Part shown: one piece after another, positions 1-5,324 of the stretch
Layout: the number at the start of each line of letters is the position of its first letter
Position numbering within the stretch: the first letter of the stretch is position 1
Assembly (NCBI GenBank): GCA_011390855.1
Contig: JAABRN010000083.1
Span: 1-5,324 of the forward strand
Direction: 5' to 3'
Length of the DNA stretch: 5,324 nucleotides
Origin: Hydrogenophaga sp.
GTDB taxonomy: Bacteria; Pseudomonadota; Gammaproteobacteria; Burkholderiales; Burkholderiaceae_C
Position numbers and translations under genes: made by a program
The notes under the pieces: model-generated
The model's database searches: none
Told to the model about the DNA's origin: nothing
The model's input: only the letters and a program-made list of their open reading frames with translations

Positions 1-84
1 GCCACTGAAGGCAATGGAGCCGGCGCCTGCGAGCAGCAGCCCTGTGGCGAGGTGTGAGGATGGCGATGAGGTCAGGACGGGCAT
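1..84 (-). CDS. EamA/DMT-family membrane transporter, N-terminal fragment (cut by window edge)
   Basis: Only the first 28 codons are inside the window, read leftward from an ATG at 84; the rest lies beyond position 1. The peptide begins MPVLTSSPSSHLATG and continues into a small-residue-rich hydrophobic stretch ending GSIAFSG (residues 12-28), which looks like the first transmembrane helix of drug/metabolite transporter (DMT, EamA) proteins. Those are inner-membrane permeases, usually of ten helices, that move small metabolites in or out. The start is well supported because an in-frame TAA lies 9 bases upstream. There is no recognisable Shine-Dalgarno sequence. The gene has the same orientation as the secretion ATPase upstream of it, but the 127-base gap suggests its own promoter. 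The family call rests on a short N-terminus I recognise by character; the substrate cannot be predicted. Confidence 0.62.
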   Translation of the reverse strand, partial: MPVLTSSPSSHLATGLLLAGAGSIAFSG

Positions 85-89
85 GCTGG

Positions 90-95
90 ATTATC
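90..95 (-). promoter_or_regulatory. GATAAT, possible -10 element very close to the transporter start
   Basis: On the minus strand the hexamer GATAAT (five of six matches to TATAAT) ends only 5 bases before the ATG at 84. If used, transcription would start at or next to the ATG and give a leaderless or nearly leaderless mRNA, which would fit the missing Shine-Dalgarno. No TTGACA-like -35 is found at 16-18 bases upstream, so this is weak. The hexamer also contains the in-frame TAA stop, so it may be chance. Confidence 0.15.
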
Positions 96-117
96 GGCAG
101 ATGGCGTCGGCAGATGG
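94..117. repeat. Two direct copies of TCGGCAGATGG, 13-base period
   Basis: TCGGCAGATGG occurs at 94-104 and again, identical, at 107-117, separated by two bases (CG). The pair lies 10-33 bases upstream of the transporter ATG, where a repressor or activator could bind. An 11-base exact repeat so close together is unlikely by chance in a gap this short, but it may be a simple local duplication. No known operator is recognised. Confidence 0.55.
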
Positions 118-211
118 GCCGAAGGGGCACGGAGTGTGGTTGCAACGGACATCCTGGGGGCTGAGCACAACCGGGCTCAATGGCGATACCCCGCCCTCTG
201 TTTCACAGGCC

Positions 212-2023
212 TCAGCTCACCGGTGGCGTGCTGGCGAGCACTTCATCCAATGTGGTCTTGCCTTCTGCCACCCGCATGGCACCTGCCAGCCGCAAAGGCC
301 GCATGCCATCGGCCACGGCCTGCTTGCGCAGCACCTCCAGGCGCGGCTCCCGGCTGACGCGGTCCTTGAATGCCTCCGTGACCTCCAGCAGTTCGTACAA
401 GCCGGTGCGGCCGCGGTAACCGGTCATACGGCAGTCGATGCAGCCCACGGGCTGGTAGGGCCTGTAGCGGCCACTGACCTTCCAGGGCTTGACCAGATCG
501 GCCAGCGCAGCACTGGAGGCTTCCGCAGATGACTCGTCTTCGCGCTTGCGACAGGCAGGGCACAGCGTGCGCACCAGCCGCTGGGCCAGCACACCGAGCA
601 CGGTGGCGTTGATGAGGTAGGGCGGAATCCCCAGTTCCATCAGGCGCATGATGGCCGAAGGGGCATCGTTGGTGTGCAGGGTGGTGAACACCAGGTGTCC
701 GGTCAATGCCGCCTGCACCGCCATCTCGGCCGTGGGCAGGTCGCGCACCTCGCCCACCATGATGATGTCCGGGTCCTGGCGCATGAGGGCGCGCAGGCCC
801 TGGGCGAAGTCGAGGTCGAGATGCGGCTGCACCTGGGTCTGGTTGAAGGCGGGCTCGATCATTTCGATCGGGTCTTCCACCGTGCTCACATTCACCTCTT
901 CGGTGGCCAGGCGCTTGAGCGTGGCATAGAGCGTGGTGGTCTTGCCCGAACCGGTGGGCCCGGTCACCAGCACGATGCCGTGAGGCCGACGCGTGAGGCC
1001 TTCCCAGCGCGTCGCGTCATGGCTCGAAAAGCCCAGCGCGCTCAGGTCTTTCACCGTGGCTTCAGGGTCGAAAATACGCATCACCAGCTTCTCGCCAAAG
1101 GCGGTGGGCAGTGTGGACAGGCGCATTTCCACCTCATCGCCGCGCACCGCGCCCACACCGGGGCGCAAGGTTTTGATGCGGCCGTCCTGCGGGCGGCGCT
1201 TTTCCACCACATCCATGCGCCCCAGCAGCTTGATGCGAGCCGTCATGGCGTTCATCACGCCAATCGGCATCTGGTAAACCGGGTGCAGCACACCATCGAT
1301 GCGGAAGCGGATCACGCCCTGTTCGCGCCGGGGTTCCAGGTGGATGTCGCTGGCGCGCTGGTCGAATGCGTATTGCCAGAGCCAGTCGACCACCTGCACC
1401 ACACCCTGGTCGTTGGCGTCGAGCTGCTTGTTGGTCTTGCCCAGCTCCACCAGTTGCTCAAAGCTGCCAAAGCCGCCCTGCCCGCCGCTCTTGCTGGCCG
1501 CGCGCACCGACTTGGCGAGCGCAAAAAATTCGGCGGTGTAGCGCGTGATCTCGGTCGGGCTGGACACCACCATCCGCACGGTCTTGCGCGTCTGGCGTTC
1601 CACTTCTGAGACCCAGTCGCGCACGAAAGGCTCGGCGGTGGCCACCACCACTTCAGTGGGACCCACCTGTACCGGCAACACCTTGTGACGCTCGGCATAG
1701 GCCGCGCTCATCACGTCGGCCACCTTGCCCACATCCACCTTGAGGGGGTCGATGCGCATGTAGCTCAATCCGCTGCGTTCGGCCAGCCACTGGGTGAGCA
1801 GTTCGGCATCCAGCAGGTGTCCATCGGCCTGCCGGGCCATGCCCACCACCGACAGCCGCTGCAGCGGATGCTGCGCACTGTGGGCCGAAGCGCAGCGGGT
1901 GATGGTGCGCTCTGCTTCGTCGGCCGAAATGACACCGTCTTCACGCAACCATCCCACCAGCGAGCGCCAGTCGAGCGGGCCGAGCAAGAGGTCGTCAACA
2001 GGCGTCTGGACGGTGGTTTTCAT
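212..2023 (-). CDS. GspE/PilB-type (type II secretion / type IV pilus) assembly ATPase
   Basis: A complete 603-residue protein of the secretion-superfamily hexameric ATPases, cytoplasmic motors that hydrolyse ATP to drive pilus or pseudopilus assembly. The core motifs appear in order: Walker A GPTGSGKT at 355-362, Asp box EDPIE at 383-387, Walker B region IIMVGEVRD at 420-428, and His box TGHLVFTTLHTNDA at 441-454. A zinc-type tetracysteine follows (C488, C491, C528, C531), typical of GspE/PilB. The catalytic N2 domain starts near residue 205 (VVDWLWQYAFDQRASDIHLE). Residues about 55-170 resemble the GspE N-terminal domain; the first 50 residues are divergent. Length is near the GspE/PilB norm (about 500-600). 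The start ATG at 2023 lies 24 bases after the stop of the synthase-like gene, without a clear Shine-Dalgarno, suggesting one operon. No pilin, GspF/PilC or secretin gene is visible, so GspE versus PilB cannot be decided. No T-rich terminator hairpin is seen after the stop. Confidence 0.93.
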   Translation of the reverse strand: MKTTVQTPVDDLLLGPLDWRSLVGWLREDGVISADEAERTITRCASAHSAQHPLQRLSVVGMARQADGHLLDAELLTQWLAERSGLSYMRIDPLKVDVGKVADVMSAAYAERHKVLPVQVGPTEVVVATAEPFVRDWVSEVERQTRKTVRMVVSSPTEITRYTAEFFALAKSVRAASKSGGQGGFGSFEQLVELGKTNKQLDANDQGVVQVVDWLWQYAFDQRASDIHLEPRREQGVIRFRIDGVLHPVYQMPIGVMNAMTARIKLLGRMDVVEKRRPQDGRIKTLRPGVGAVRGDEVEMRLSTLPTAFGEKLVMRIFDPEATVKDLSALGFSSHDATRWEGLTRRPHGIVLVTGPTGSGKTTTLYATLKRLATEEVNVSTVEDPIEMIEPAFNQTQVQPHLDLDFAQGLRALMRQDPDIIMVGEVRDLPTAEMAVQAALTGHLVFTTLHTNDAPSAIMRLMELGIPPYLINATVLGVLAQRLVRTLCPACRKREDESSAEASSAALADLVKPWKVSGRYRPYQPVGCIDCRMTGYRGRTGLYELLEVTEAFKDRVSREPRLEVLRKQAVADGMRPLRLAGAMRVAEGKTTLDEVLASTPPVS

Positions 2024-2047
2024 GGGATTTTCAGGATGCGGTCTTGT

Positions 2048-2830
2048 TCAGGATACCGGCTTGAAAATGCGCAGCCATTTCACGGCCGGCAGCTTCCAGC
2101 GCGACTGCACAGCTTCGGCGCGCGCAAGCAGCGCCATGCGGGTGGGCCTTTCAACGGTGCGCTGCGCCAGCACGATGGTGTTGCCTTCGCGCGTGGGCTT
2201 GAAGGCCCAGACCGCCTCGGTGCCAAACGCCGCGCAGATGCTTTGCAATGAACGCTCGTAACTGGCATCGCGGCCAAACAGGTTGACGGTCATGATGCCC
2301 TGGTCACTGAGAACCGAACGGCAATCGGCATAAAAATCCGGGCTGTCGAGCACGGGTGCCGCAGCTTCGTGGTCGTACAGGTCGACCTGCAGGGCGTCGT
2401 AATGCCCGGTGTGCGCCGGGTTGCGGATTTCCTGCTCGGCATCGGCCAGCAGAACGCGCAGGCGGGGACCGTCGGCCGGCAACTTGAACCAACCCCGGCA
2501 GGCAGCCAGCACTTGCGGGTTGATTTCAATGGCGGTGGTGTCCATGCGCAGCGCCTTGAAGCAGAACTTGGTGAGCGCCGCCGAACCCAGCCCCAGCTGC
2601 AGGGCACGCCGCCTGGGTACCGAATCGGGCTCCACAAAAAGCAGCCAGGCCATCATGCGCTGCACGTAGTCCAGCTCGATATCGAAGGGCGCGTCGATCA
2701 GCATGGTGCCCTGGATCCATTCGGTGCCCAGGTGGAGAAAACGCACCTCGCCGTCTTCTGACAGGGTCACCTCTGGCAAGGTCTGTGGTCCGGTTCTCCT
2801 GCGGGCACTGGCGTTGGCACCGGCCTTCAT
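2048..2830 (-). CDS. Spermidine-synthase-like protein (aminopropyltransferase/methyltransferase fold)
   Basis: A complete 260-residue cytoplasmic protein with the Rossmann-type nucleotide fold shared by spermidine synthases and SAM-dependent methyltransferases. The glycine-rich loop LQLGLGSAAL lies at 77-86, the acidic residue ending strand 2 at E102 (AIEINP), and a third-strand acidic residue at D130 (LLADAE). The polyamine-synthase DSSDP motif position reads DLYDH at 150-154: both aspartates are kept, but the flanking residues and the proline differ. The N-terminal part is short, with WIQGTMLID (38-46) matching the strand before the usual YHE segment, where the histidine is absent (YVQRM). 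True spermidine synthases transfer an aminopropyl group from decarboxylated SAM to putrescine; that activity is uncertain here, and a methyltransferase-like or other role is possible. The start at 2830 is supported by an ACGGAG ribosome binding site 7 bases upstream. It is probably co-transcribed with the secretion ATPase downstream. Confidence 0.85.
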   Translation of the reverse strand: MKAGANASARRRTGPQTLPEVTLSEDGEVRFLHLGTEWIQGTMLIDAPFDIELDYVQRMMAWLLFVEPDSVPRRRALQLGLGSAALTKFCFKALRMDTTAIEINPQVLAACRGWFKLPADGPRLRVLLADAEQEIRNPAHTGHYDALQVDLYDHEAAAPVLDSPDFYADCRSVLSDQGIMTVNLFGRDASYERSLQSICAAFGTEAVWAFKPTREGNTIVLAQRTVERPTRMALLARAEAVQSRWKLPAVKWLRIFKPVS

Positions 2831-2837
2831 GCGCGGA

Positions 2838-2843
2838 CTCCGT
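2838..2843 (-). promoter_or_regulatory. Ribosome binding site of the spermidine-synthase-like gene
   Basis: ACGGAG on the minus strand, 7 bases before the ATG at 2830, fixes the start of the synthase-like gene. It is one of only two clear Shine-Dalgarno sites in the window. Confidence 0.6.
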
Positions 2844-2909
2844 GAAATGCGGGACGTGGATCTGGACAGAAAAGAGGCATGGCGTGCGGTGGACGGGTCG
2901 AATGCCCCA

Positions 2910-3491
2910 TTATGGGTTCATGGCCGACGCCCCTCCGGTGGCAATGCCGTGACGGCGCAGCACGGACTCCCAGGCCTGCCGCTTGCGCTCGAAGGACCAA
3001 CTGGCGTTGGCCGGGCTGGTCGAAGGCAGTCGGTGGATCAACACCTGCTTCGGGTCTGCGGCTCCTTCATGTGCATCAGTGCAATCGGTGACCAGTCGCC
3101 CACCCAGCGCGGCGGCCACATGGCGTGCATGGCGATGGCTCTCGCCGCCGTTGTGCGCCACGCCTTCCAGCGAGGGGCAGGTGCGCAGCACTTCGCTGAA
3201 ATCGTTGAGTTCTCCGTGGCGGATGTCGGCGTCCAGACTGCCTTCCCTCTGGCAGGCCTGGTAGACGTCCCACACGCCAAGTCCGTGAGCGCGCAGCGCT
3301 GCGATGCGTTCCGGGTAAGGCGCTGTAGCCAGCGGCAAACCCCACAGCGCGCCCAGAATTTTCCAGAAATGGTTCTGCGGATGGCCGTAATACTGCTGCG
3401 CGCGCAACGAAGCCACACCCGGAAAACTGCCCAGCACCAGCAAACGGGTGTGGGCATCGATCACCGGTGGCAGACCCAGCAGCCGGCTCAT
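2910..3491 (-). CDS. Hypoxanthine-DNA (deoxyinosine) glycosylase, uracil-DNA glycosylase superfamily
   Basis: A 193-residue protein recognised as a member of the hypoxanthine-DNA glycosylase branch (family 6) of the uracil-DNA glycosylase superfamily. These enzymes cut out deaminated bases, chiefly hypoxanthine from deaminated adenine, leaving an abasic site for base-excision repair. The first motif is LLVLGSFPGVASL (17-29), followed by QYYGHPQNHFWKIL (33-46); N40 in the PQNHFW segment is the probable catalytic asparagine by family analogy. The second motif is RLPSTSPANA (154-163), and VAHNGGESH (111-119) corresponds to the central strand. I chose the ATG at 3491 rather than an in-frame start further upstream (3545). 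It overlaps the TGA of the TatD-family gene as ATGA, leaves a normal-length protein beginning MSRLLGLPPVIDAH, and the extra upstream residues lie inside the neighbour. There is no separate Shine-Dalgarno, so translation probably depends on the upstream gene. The stop is TAA. Confidence 0.88.
   Translation of the reverse strand: MSRLLGLPPVIDAHTRLLVLGSFPGVASLRAQQYYGHPQNHFWKILGALWGLPLATAPYPERIAALRAHGLGVWDVYQACQREGSLDADIRHGELNDFSEVLRTCPSLEGVAHNGGESHRHARHVAAALGGRLVTDCTDAHEGAADPKQVLIHRLPSTSPANASWSFERKRQAWESVLRRHGIATGGASAMNP
3488..3491 (-). other. ATGA stop/start overlap coupling the TatD-family gene to the glycosylase
   Basis: On the minus strand the four bases ATGA hold the glycosylase start (ATG, 3491-3489) and the TatD-family stop (TGA, 3490-3488). 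Such overlaps normally reflect termination-reinitiation coupling and show the two genes share an mRNA. It also decides the glycosylase start. Confidence 0.8.
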
Positions 3492-4345
3492 GCGCTGGGT
3501 TTTGTTGAGTCGAGCAGGCTGACCAAGCCCGGCAGCGCGACACACGCATTCGCGCTGGTGGCCTCGGCCAGATCCTCAGCGGGCATGCCTCGCAAGTCAG
3601 CCAGTACCTGCCCGATGCGAGGCAATTCAGCGGGCGTATTCACACCCTGCGACTGGCCGGCAGCGCGTTCGGCGGCGGTGGTGTACAGCCACTGAGGCGG
3701 AATGTCGGGCGAATCGGTTTCCAGCACGAGCGCAGACAAGGGCAGCGAGGCCGCCAACCGACGGATTTTCTGCGCGGCCTCAAAGGTGGCTGTACCGCCA
3801 AAACCCAGTTTGAAACCCAGATCCAGAAACGCCTTGGCCTGCTGCTCGCTGCCATTGAAGGCGTGCGCAATACCGCCGCCGGCGGGCAGCTCGCGCAGGT
3901 GCTTCAACAAAACGTCGGCGCTGCGCCGCACGTGCAGGATCACCGGCAGGTGGTGCTTGCGCGCCAGCTTGAGTTGCTCGCGGTAGAACCAGGTCTGGCG
4001 TTCGCGCATGGCGGGTTCGCACAAGGCCGGTACAAAAAAGTCGAGTCCGATTTCACCCACTGCCACCAGGCGCGAATCGGCGCGGTGTTCGGTGAGGGCG
4101 AGATCGAGCGCTTGCAGGTCGGATTCAAGCGCTTGAGGCACACACAGCGGGTGGATGCCCAGCGCATAAGCGTCGCCCAGACGGTGGGCCAACACCCGCA
4201 CAGTGTCAAAGTTGGCACGCATCACAGCAGGGATCACGCACAGGTGTACACCTGACAGTGCAGCGCGCGCCCGTGCGGATTCGGCCTGAGCGTGATCGGG
4301 CCCGAATTCGGGTGCGTCCAGATGGCAGTGGGTGTCGATCCACAT
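3488..4345 (-). CDS. TatD-family metal-dependent hydrolase (putative DNase)
   Basis: A 285-residue cytoplasmic TIM-barrel hydrolase of the TatD family, enzymes with two divalent metals; several members act as 3'-5' exonucleases or DNases, while others have no known substrate. All metal-ligand motifs are visible: IDTHCHLD with H6 and H8, VGEIGLDF with E98, VILHVRRS with H138, IAHAFNGS with H161, and LETDSPDIPP with D211. GIHPL (63-67) is also typical. Length fits the family (about 260-290). The ATG at 4345 (MWIDTHCHLD) is chosen because the family begins almost directly at the metal motif. The open frame extends upstream to 4588, but that part would overlap the opposite-strand lipoprotein gene and has no family-like sequence. 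No good Shine-Dalgarno precedes the ATG. The TGA stop overlaps the glycosylase start by four bases. E. coli has three paralogues (TatD, YcfH, YjjV); the paralogue cannot be assigned safely here. Confidence 0.93.
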   Translation of the reverse strand: MWIDTHCHLDAPEFGPDHAQAESARARAALSGVHLCVIPAVMRANFDTVRVLAHRLGDAYALGIHPLCVPQALESDLQALDLALTEHRADSRLVAVGEIGLDFFVPALCEPAMRERQTWFYREQLKLARKHHLPVILHVRRSADVLLKHLRELPAGGGIAHAFNGSEQQAKAFLDLGFKLGFGGTATFEAAQKIRRLAASLPLSALVLETDSPDIPPQWLYTTAAERAAGQSQGVNTPAELPRIGQVLADLRGMPAEDLAEATSANACVALPGLVSLLDSTKPSA

Positions 4346-4423
4346 GGCGGTATAACCAACATTGTGGGGGCAAGCGCCGTTGGCGTCGGCCCGACCTGTC
4401 CAATCCCTCAAGCGGAGCCCATC
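4346..4423. promoter_or_regulatory. Divergent intergenic region between the TatD-family and META-lipoprotein genes
   Basis: These 78 bases separate two genes read away from each other, so promoters for both must lie here or inside the neighbouring coding sequences. I looked for sigma-70 pairs on both strands. A TTGGCG on the plus strand (4380-4385) has no -10 at 16-18 bases, and a TATACC close to the TatD-family start has no suitably spaced -35. The region is assigned by gene arrangement, not by a recognised promoter. Confidence 0.5.
4414..4417 (+). promoter_or_regulatory. Ribosome binding site of the META-domain lipoprotein gene
   Basis: GGAG lies 6 bases before the ATG at 4424. It selects this start over an in-frame ATG at 4292, which would sit inside the opposite-strand TatD-family gene and put a non-signal extension before the lipoprotein signal peptide. 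Confidence 0.65.
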
Positions 4424-4876
4424 ATGAACAACTCCTTTTCGCACCTGCGCGGCACCCTGCGCCCCTTGGCCTGGTGTTTGCCTGCCGTGTTCTTCACGTT
4501 GGCTGCCTGTGCAGGAGCAAGTTCGGCGCCCGCTGCCCCTGCGGCGCTGGTGGGCACCCAGTGGCATTTGGAGAGCATCAACGGCCAACCGGTGATGGAT
4601 CGCTCCGTTGCGAGCCTGCAGTTTCCGGAACCCGGTCGCGTGGCCGGTAACGGTTCATGCAACACCTTCGTGGGCGCGGTGGCCATCGACAGCGAAAGCA
4701 TCATCTTTCGCCAGATGGCCAGCACCAAGATGGCCTGCATGGGTGGTGCCAGCGAGCAGGAAACGCGCTTCATGGAGGCCCTTCGCCAGGCCCAGCGCTA
4801 CCAGGTCATTGATGGGCACTTGCTGATCCATGTGCAAGGCATGGATCAACCGCTGCGCTTCATGAAGAAGAAGTAG
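4424..4876 (+). CDS. META-domain (HslJ-like) lipoprotein
   Basis: A 150-residue exported protein, the only plus-strand gene here. It opens with a lipoprotein signal peptide: basic residues R9 and R13, a hydrophobic core (about 15-27), and lipobox LAAC with the lipidated cysteine at 29. A low-complexity Ala/Ser/Pro linker follows (30-40). The rest is one META domain: LVGTQWHLESINGQPV (42-57), GNGSCNTFVGAV (75-86), STKMACMG (100-107) and a C-terminal strand LRFMKKK. The GxCN and MxC pattern is typical of HslJ and related META proteins; C79 and C105 could form a disulfide. E. coli HslJ is a heat-inducible protein linked to novobiocin resistance; the biochemical role of the domain is not known. 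Residues 30-31 after the cysteine are Ala-Gly, not Asp, so outer-membrane sorting is expected under the E. coli rule. The start is supported by GGAG 6 bases upstream. It converges on lolD across 15 bases. Confidence 0.9.
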   Translation: MNNSFSHLRGTLRPLAWCLPAVFFTLAACAGASSAPAAPAALVGTQWHLESINGQPVMDRSVASLQFPEPGRVAGNGSCNTFVGAVAIDSESIIFRQMASTKMACMGGASEQETRFMEALRQAQRYQVIDGHLLIHVQGMDQPLRFMKKK

Positions 4877-4891
4877 GCCACCAGCGGCGCC

Positions 4892-5324
4892 TCAGCTCAG
4901 CACGCCTGTGGTCAGGCGCAGCGTTCTGGCGCAGCGCGCGGCCAGGGTTTCGTCGTGGGTGACGACGATGAAGGCCGTGCCCTGGTCCCGGGCCAGTTGC
5001 ATCATCAGTTCGAACACGCCTTCGGCGGTGCTGCGGTCGAGGTTGCCGGTGGGCTCGTCGGCCAGCACGCAGGCCGGCTGGGTCACCAGGGCGCGTGCGA
5101 TGGCCACGCGCTGGCGCTCGCCCCCCGAGAGTTCGGCCGGCCGGTGGTGCAGCCGCTCGGCCAGGCCCACACGGGCCAGCATCTGTGCGGCTTGTTCTCC
5201 TGCTTGCGCGCGCGACATGCGGCGAATCCACAGCGGCATGGCCACGTTGTCGCGGGCGCTGAACTCGGGCAGCAGGTGGTGAAACTGATAGACGAAACCG
5301 AGGTGCTGGTTGCGCAGATGACCT
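4892..5324 (-). CDS. lolD: LolD, ATPase of the lipoprotein-releasing ABC transporter (C-terminal part)
   Basis: The last 143 residues of an ABC-transporter ATPase; the N-terminus and Walker A lie beyond the right edge. LolD works with the membrane subunits LolC and LolE to extract outer-membrane lipoproteins from the inner membrane and pass them to LolA. Visible in order (fragment numbering): the Q-loop segment [14 protein letters not shown] (8-21), characteristic of LolD; signature [15 protein letters not shown] (65-79); Walker B and D-loop [12 protein letters not shown] (85-96); and H-loop VVTHDETLA (120-128). The FHHLLPEF and NVAMPL (26-31) features separate it from MacB- and FtsE-type relatives. 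The stop is TGA at 4892-4894. lolC or a lolC/E fusion is expected just upstream, outside the window. The adjacent convergent gene encodes a putative lipoprotein that would itself be a Lol client, though convergence argues against co-regulation. Confidence 0.93.
   Translation of the reverse strand, partial: GHLRNQHLGFVYQFHHLLPEFSARDNVAMPLWIRRMSRAQAGEQAAQMLARVGLAERLHHRPAELSGGERQRVAIARALVTQPACVLADEPTGNLDRSTAEGVFELMMQLARDQGTAFIVVTHDETLAARCARTLRLTTGVLS
4903..4918. other. Small perfect hairpin in the 3' end of lolD, downstream of the lipoprotein gene
   Basis: CGCCTG, loop TGGT, then CAGGCG form a perfect 6-base-pair stem 27 bases after the lipoprotein stop and inside the last codons of lolD. It could slow polymerase or protect the 3' end of the plus-strand transcript, but no T run follows on either strand, so it is not a standard intrinsic terminator. 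Confidence 0.25.

Noticed and set aside
155..211. Possible terminator after the ATPase (TGAGC ... GCTCA inverted repeat in the gap)
   Set aside because: The stem is 5 base pairs with an 8-base loop and no T tract, too weak to call.
674..1609. 311-codon open frame on the plus strand opposite the ATPase
   Set aside because: It is His/Ala/Gln-rich with no recognisable domain and lies fully antisense to a gene with complete ATPase motifs; long antisense frames are expected in GC-rich genes.
2906..2916. Palindrome CCCATTATGGG at the glycosylase stop, with CATAAT on the minus strand as a possible -10 for the synthase-like operon
   Set aside because: The stem is only 5 base pairs with no loop or T run, so it is no terminator. 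No -35 is found 17 bases upstream of the CATAAT.
2703..3695. 330-codon open frame on the plus strand across three minus-strand genes
   Set aside because: It spans two gene boundaries and an intergenic gap, has no coherent family signature, and is antisense to well-supported genes.
4292..4423. 44-residue upstream extension of the META lipoprotein frame
   Set aside because: It lies inside the TatD-family gene and would bury the lipoprotein signal peptide; GGAG supports the ATG at 4424.
4346..4588. 81-residue upstream extension of the TatD-family frame
   Set aside because: The family starts at the metal motif (MWIDTHCHLD). The extension overlaps the divergent lipoprotein gene, whose start has a good Shine-Dalgarno and signal peptide.

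Overview
The window is GC-rich, gene-dense bacterial chromosome with seven protein genes, two of them cut by the window edges. The protein set and sequence style suggest a beta-proteobacterium of the order Burkholderiales, probably Comamonadaceae (Hydrogenophaga/Acidovorax-like). That is inference from protein character; no rRNA or other taxonomic marker is present. I see no tRNA, rRNA, CRISPR array, insertion sequence, attachment site or phage gene. No stretch longer than about 130 bases lacks a gene.

Layout from left to right: (1) the first 28 codons of an EamA/DMT-type membrane transporter on the minus strand, leaving at the left edge; (2) a 127-base gap with an 11-base direct repeat; (3) a complete GspE/PilB-type secretion or pilus ATPase on the minus strand; (4) 24 bases upstream of it, a spermidine-synthase-like protein on the same strand; (5) after a 79-base gap, a hypoxanthine-DNA glycosylase family protein, minus strand; (6) a TatD-family metal-dependent hydrolase whose stop codon overlaps the glycosylase start in an ATGA; (7) a 78-base divergent intergenic region; (8) on the plus strand, a META-domain (HslJ-like) lipoprotein; (9) facing it across 15 bases, the C-terminal 143 residues of LolD, leaving at the right edge.

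Functional grouping: tatD-family plus glycosylase form a translationally coupled pair with a plausible shared role in nucleic-acid maintenance. The spermidine-synthase-like gene and the ATPase form a second likely transcription unit, odd because no pilus or type II secretion partner is visible and the synthase motif is altered. The right end is envelope biology: a putative lipoprotein next to the ATPase subunit of the lipoprotein-release machine. Everything falls into known families, and I found no convincing new system. The most interesting points are the orphan ATPase/synthase-like pair, its altered active-site motif, and the coupled repair-type pair.
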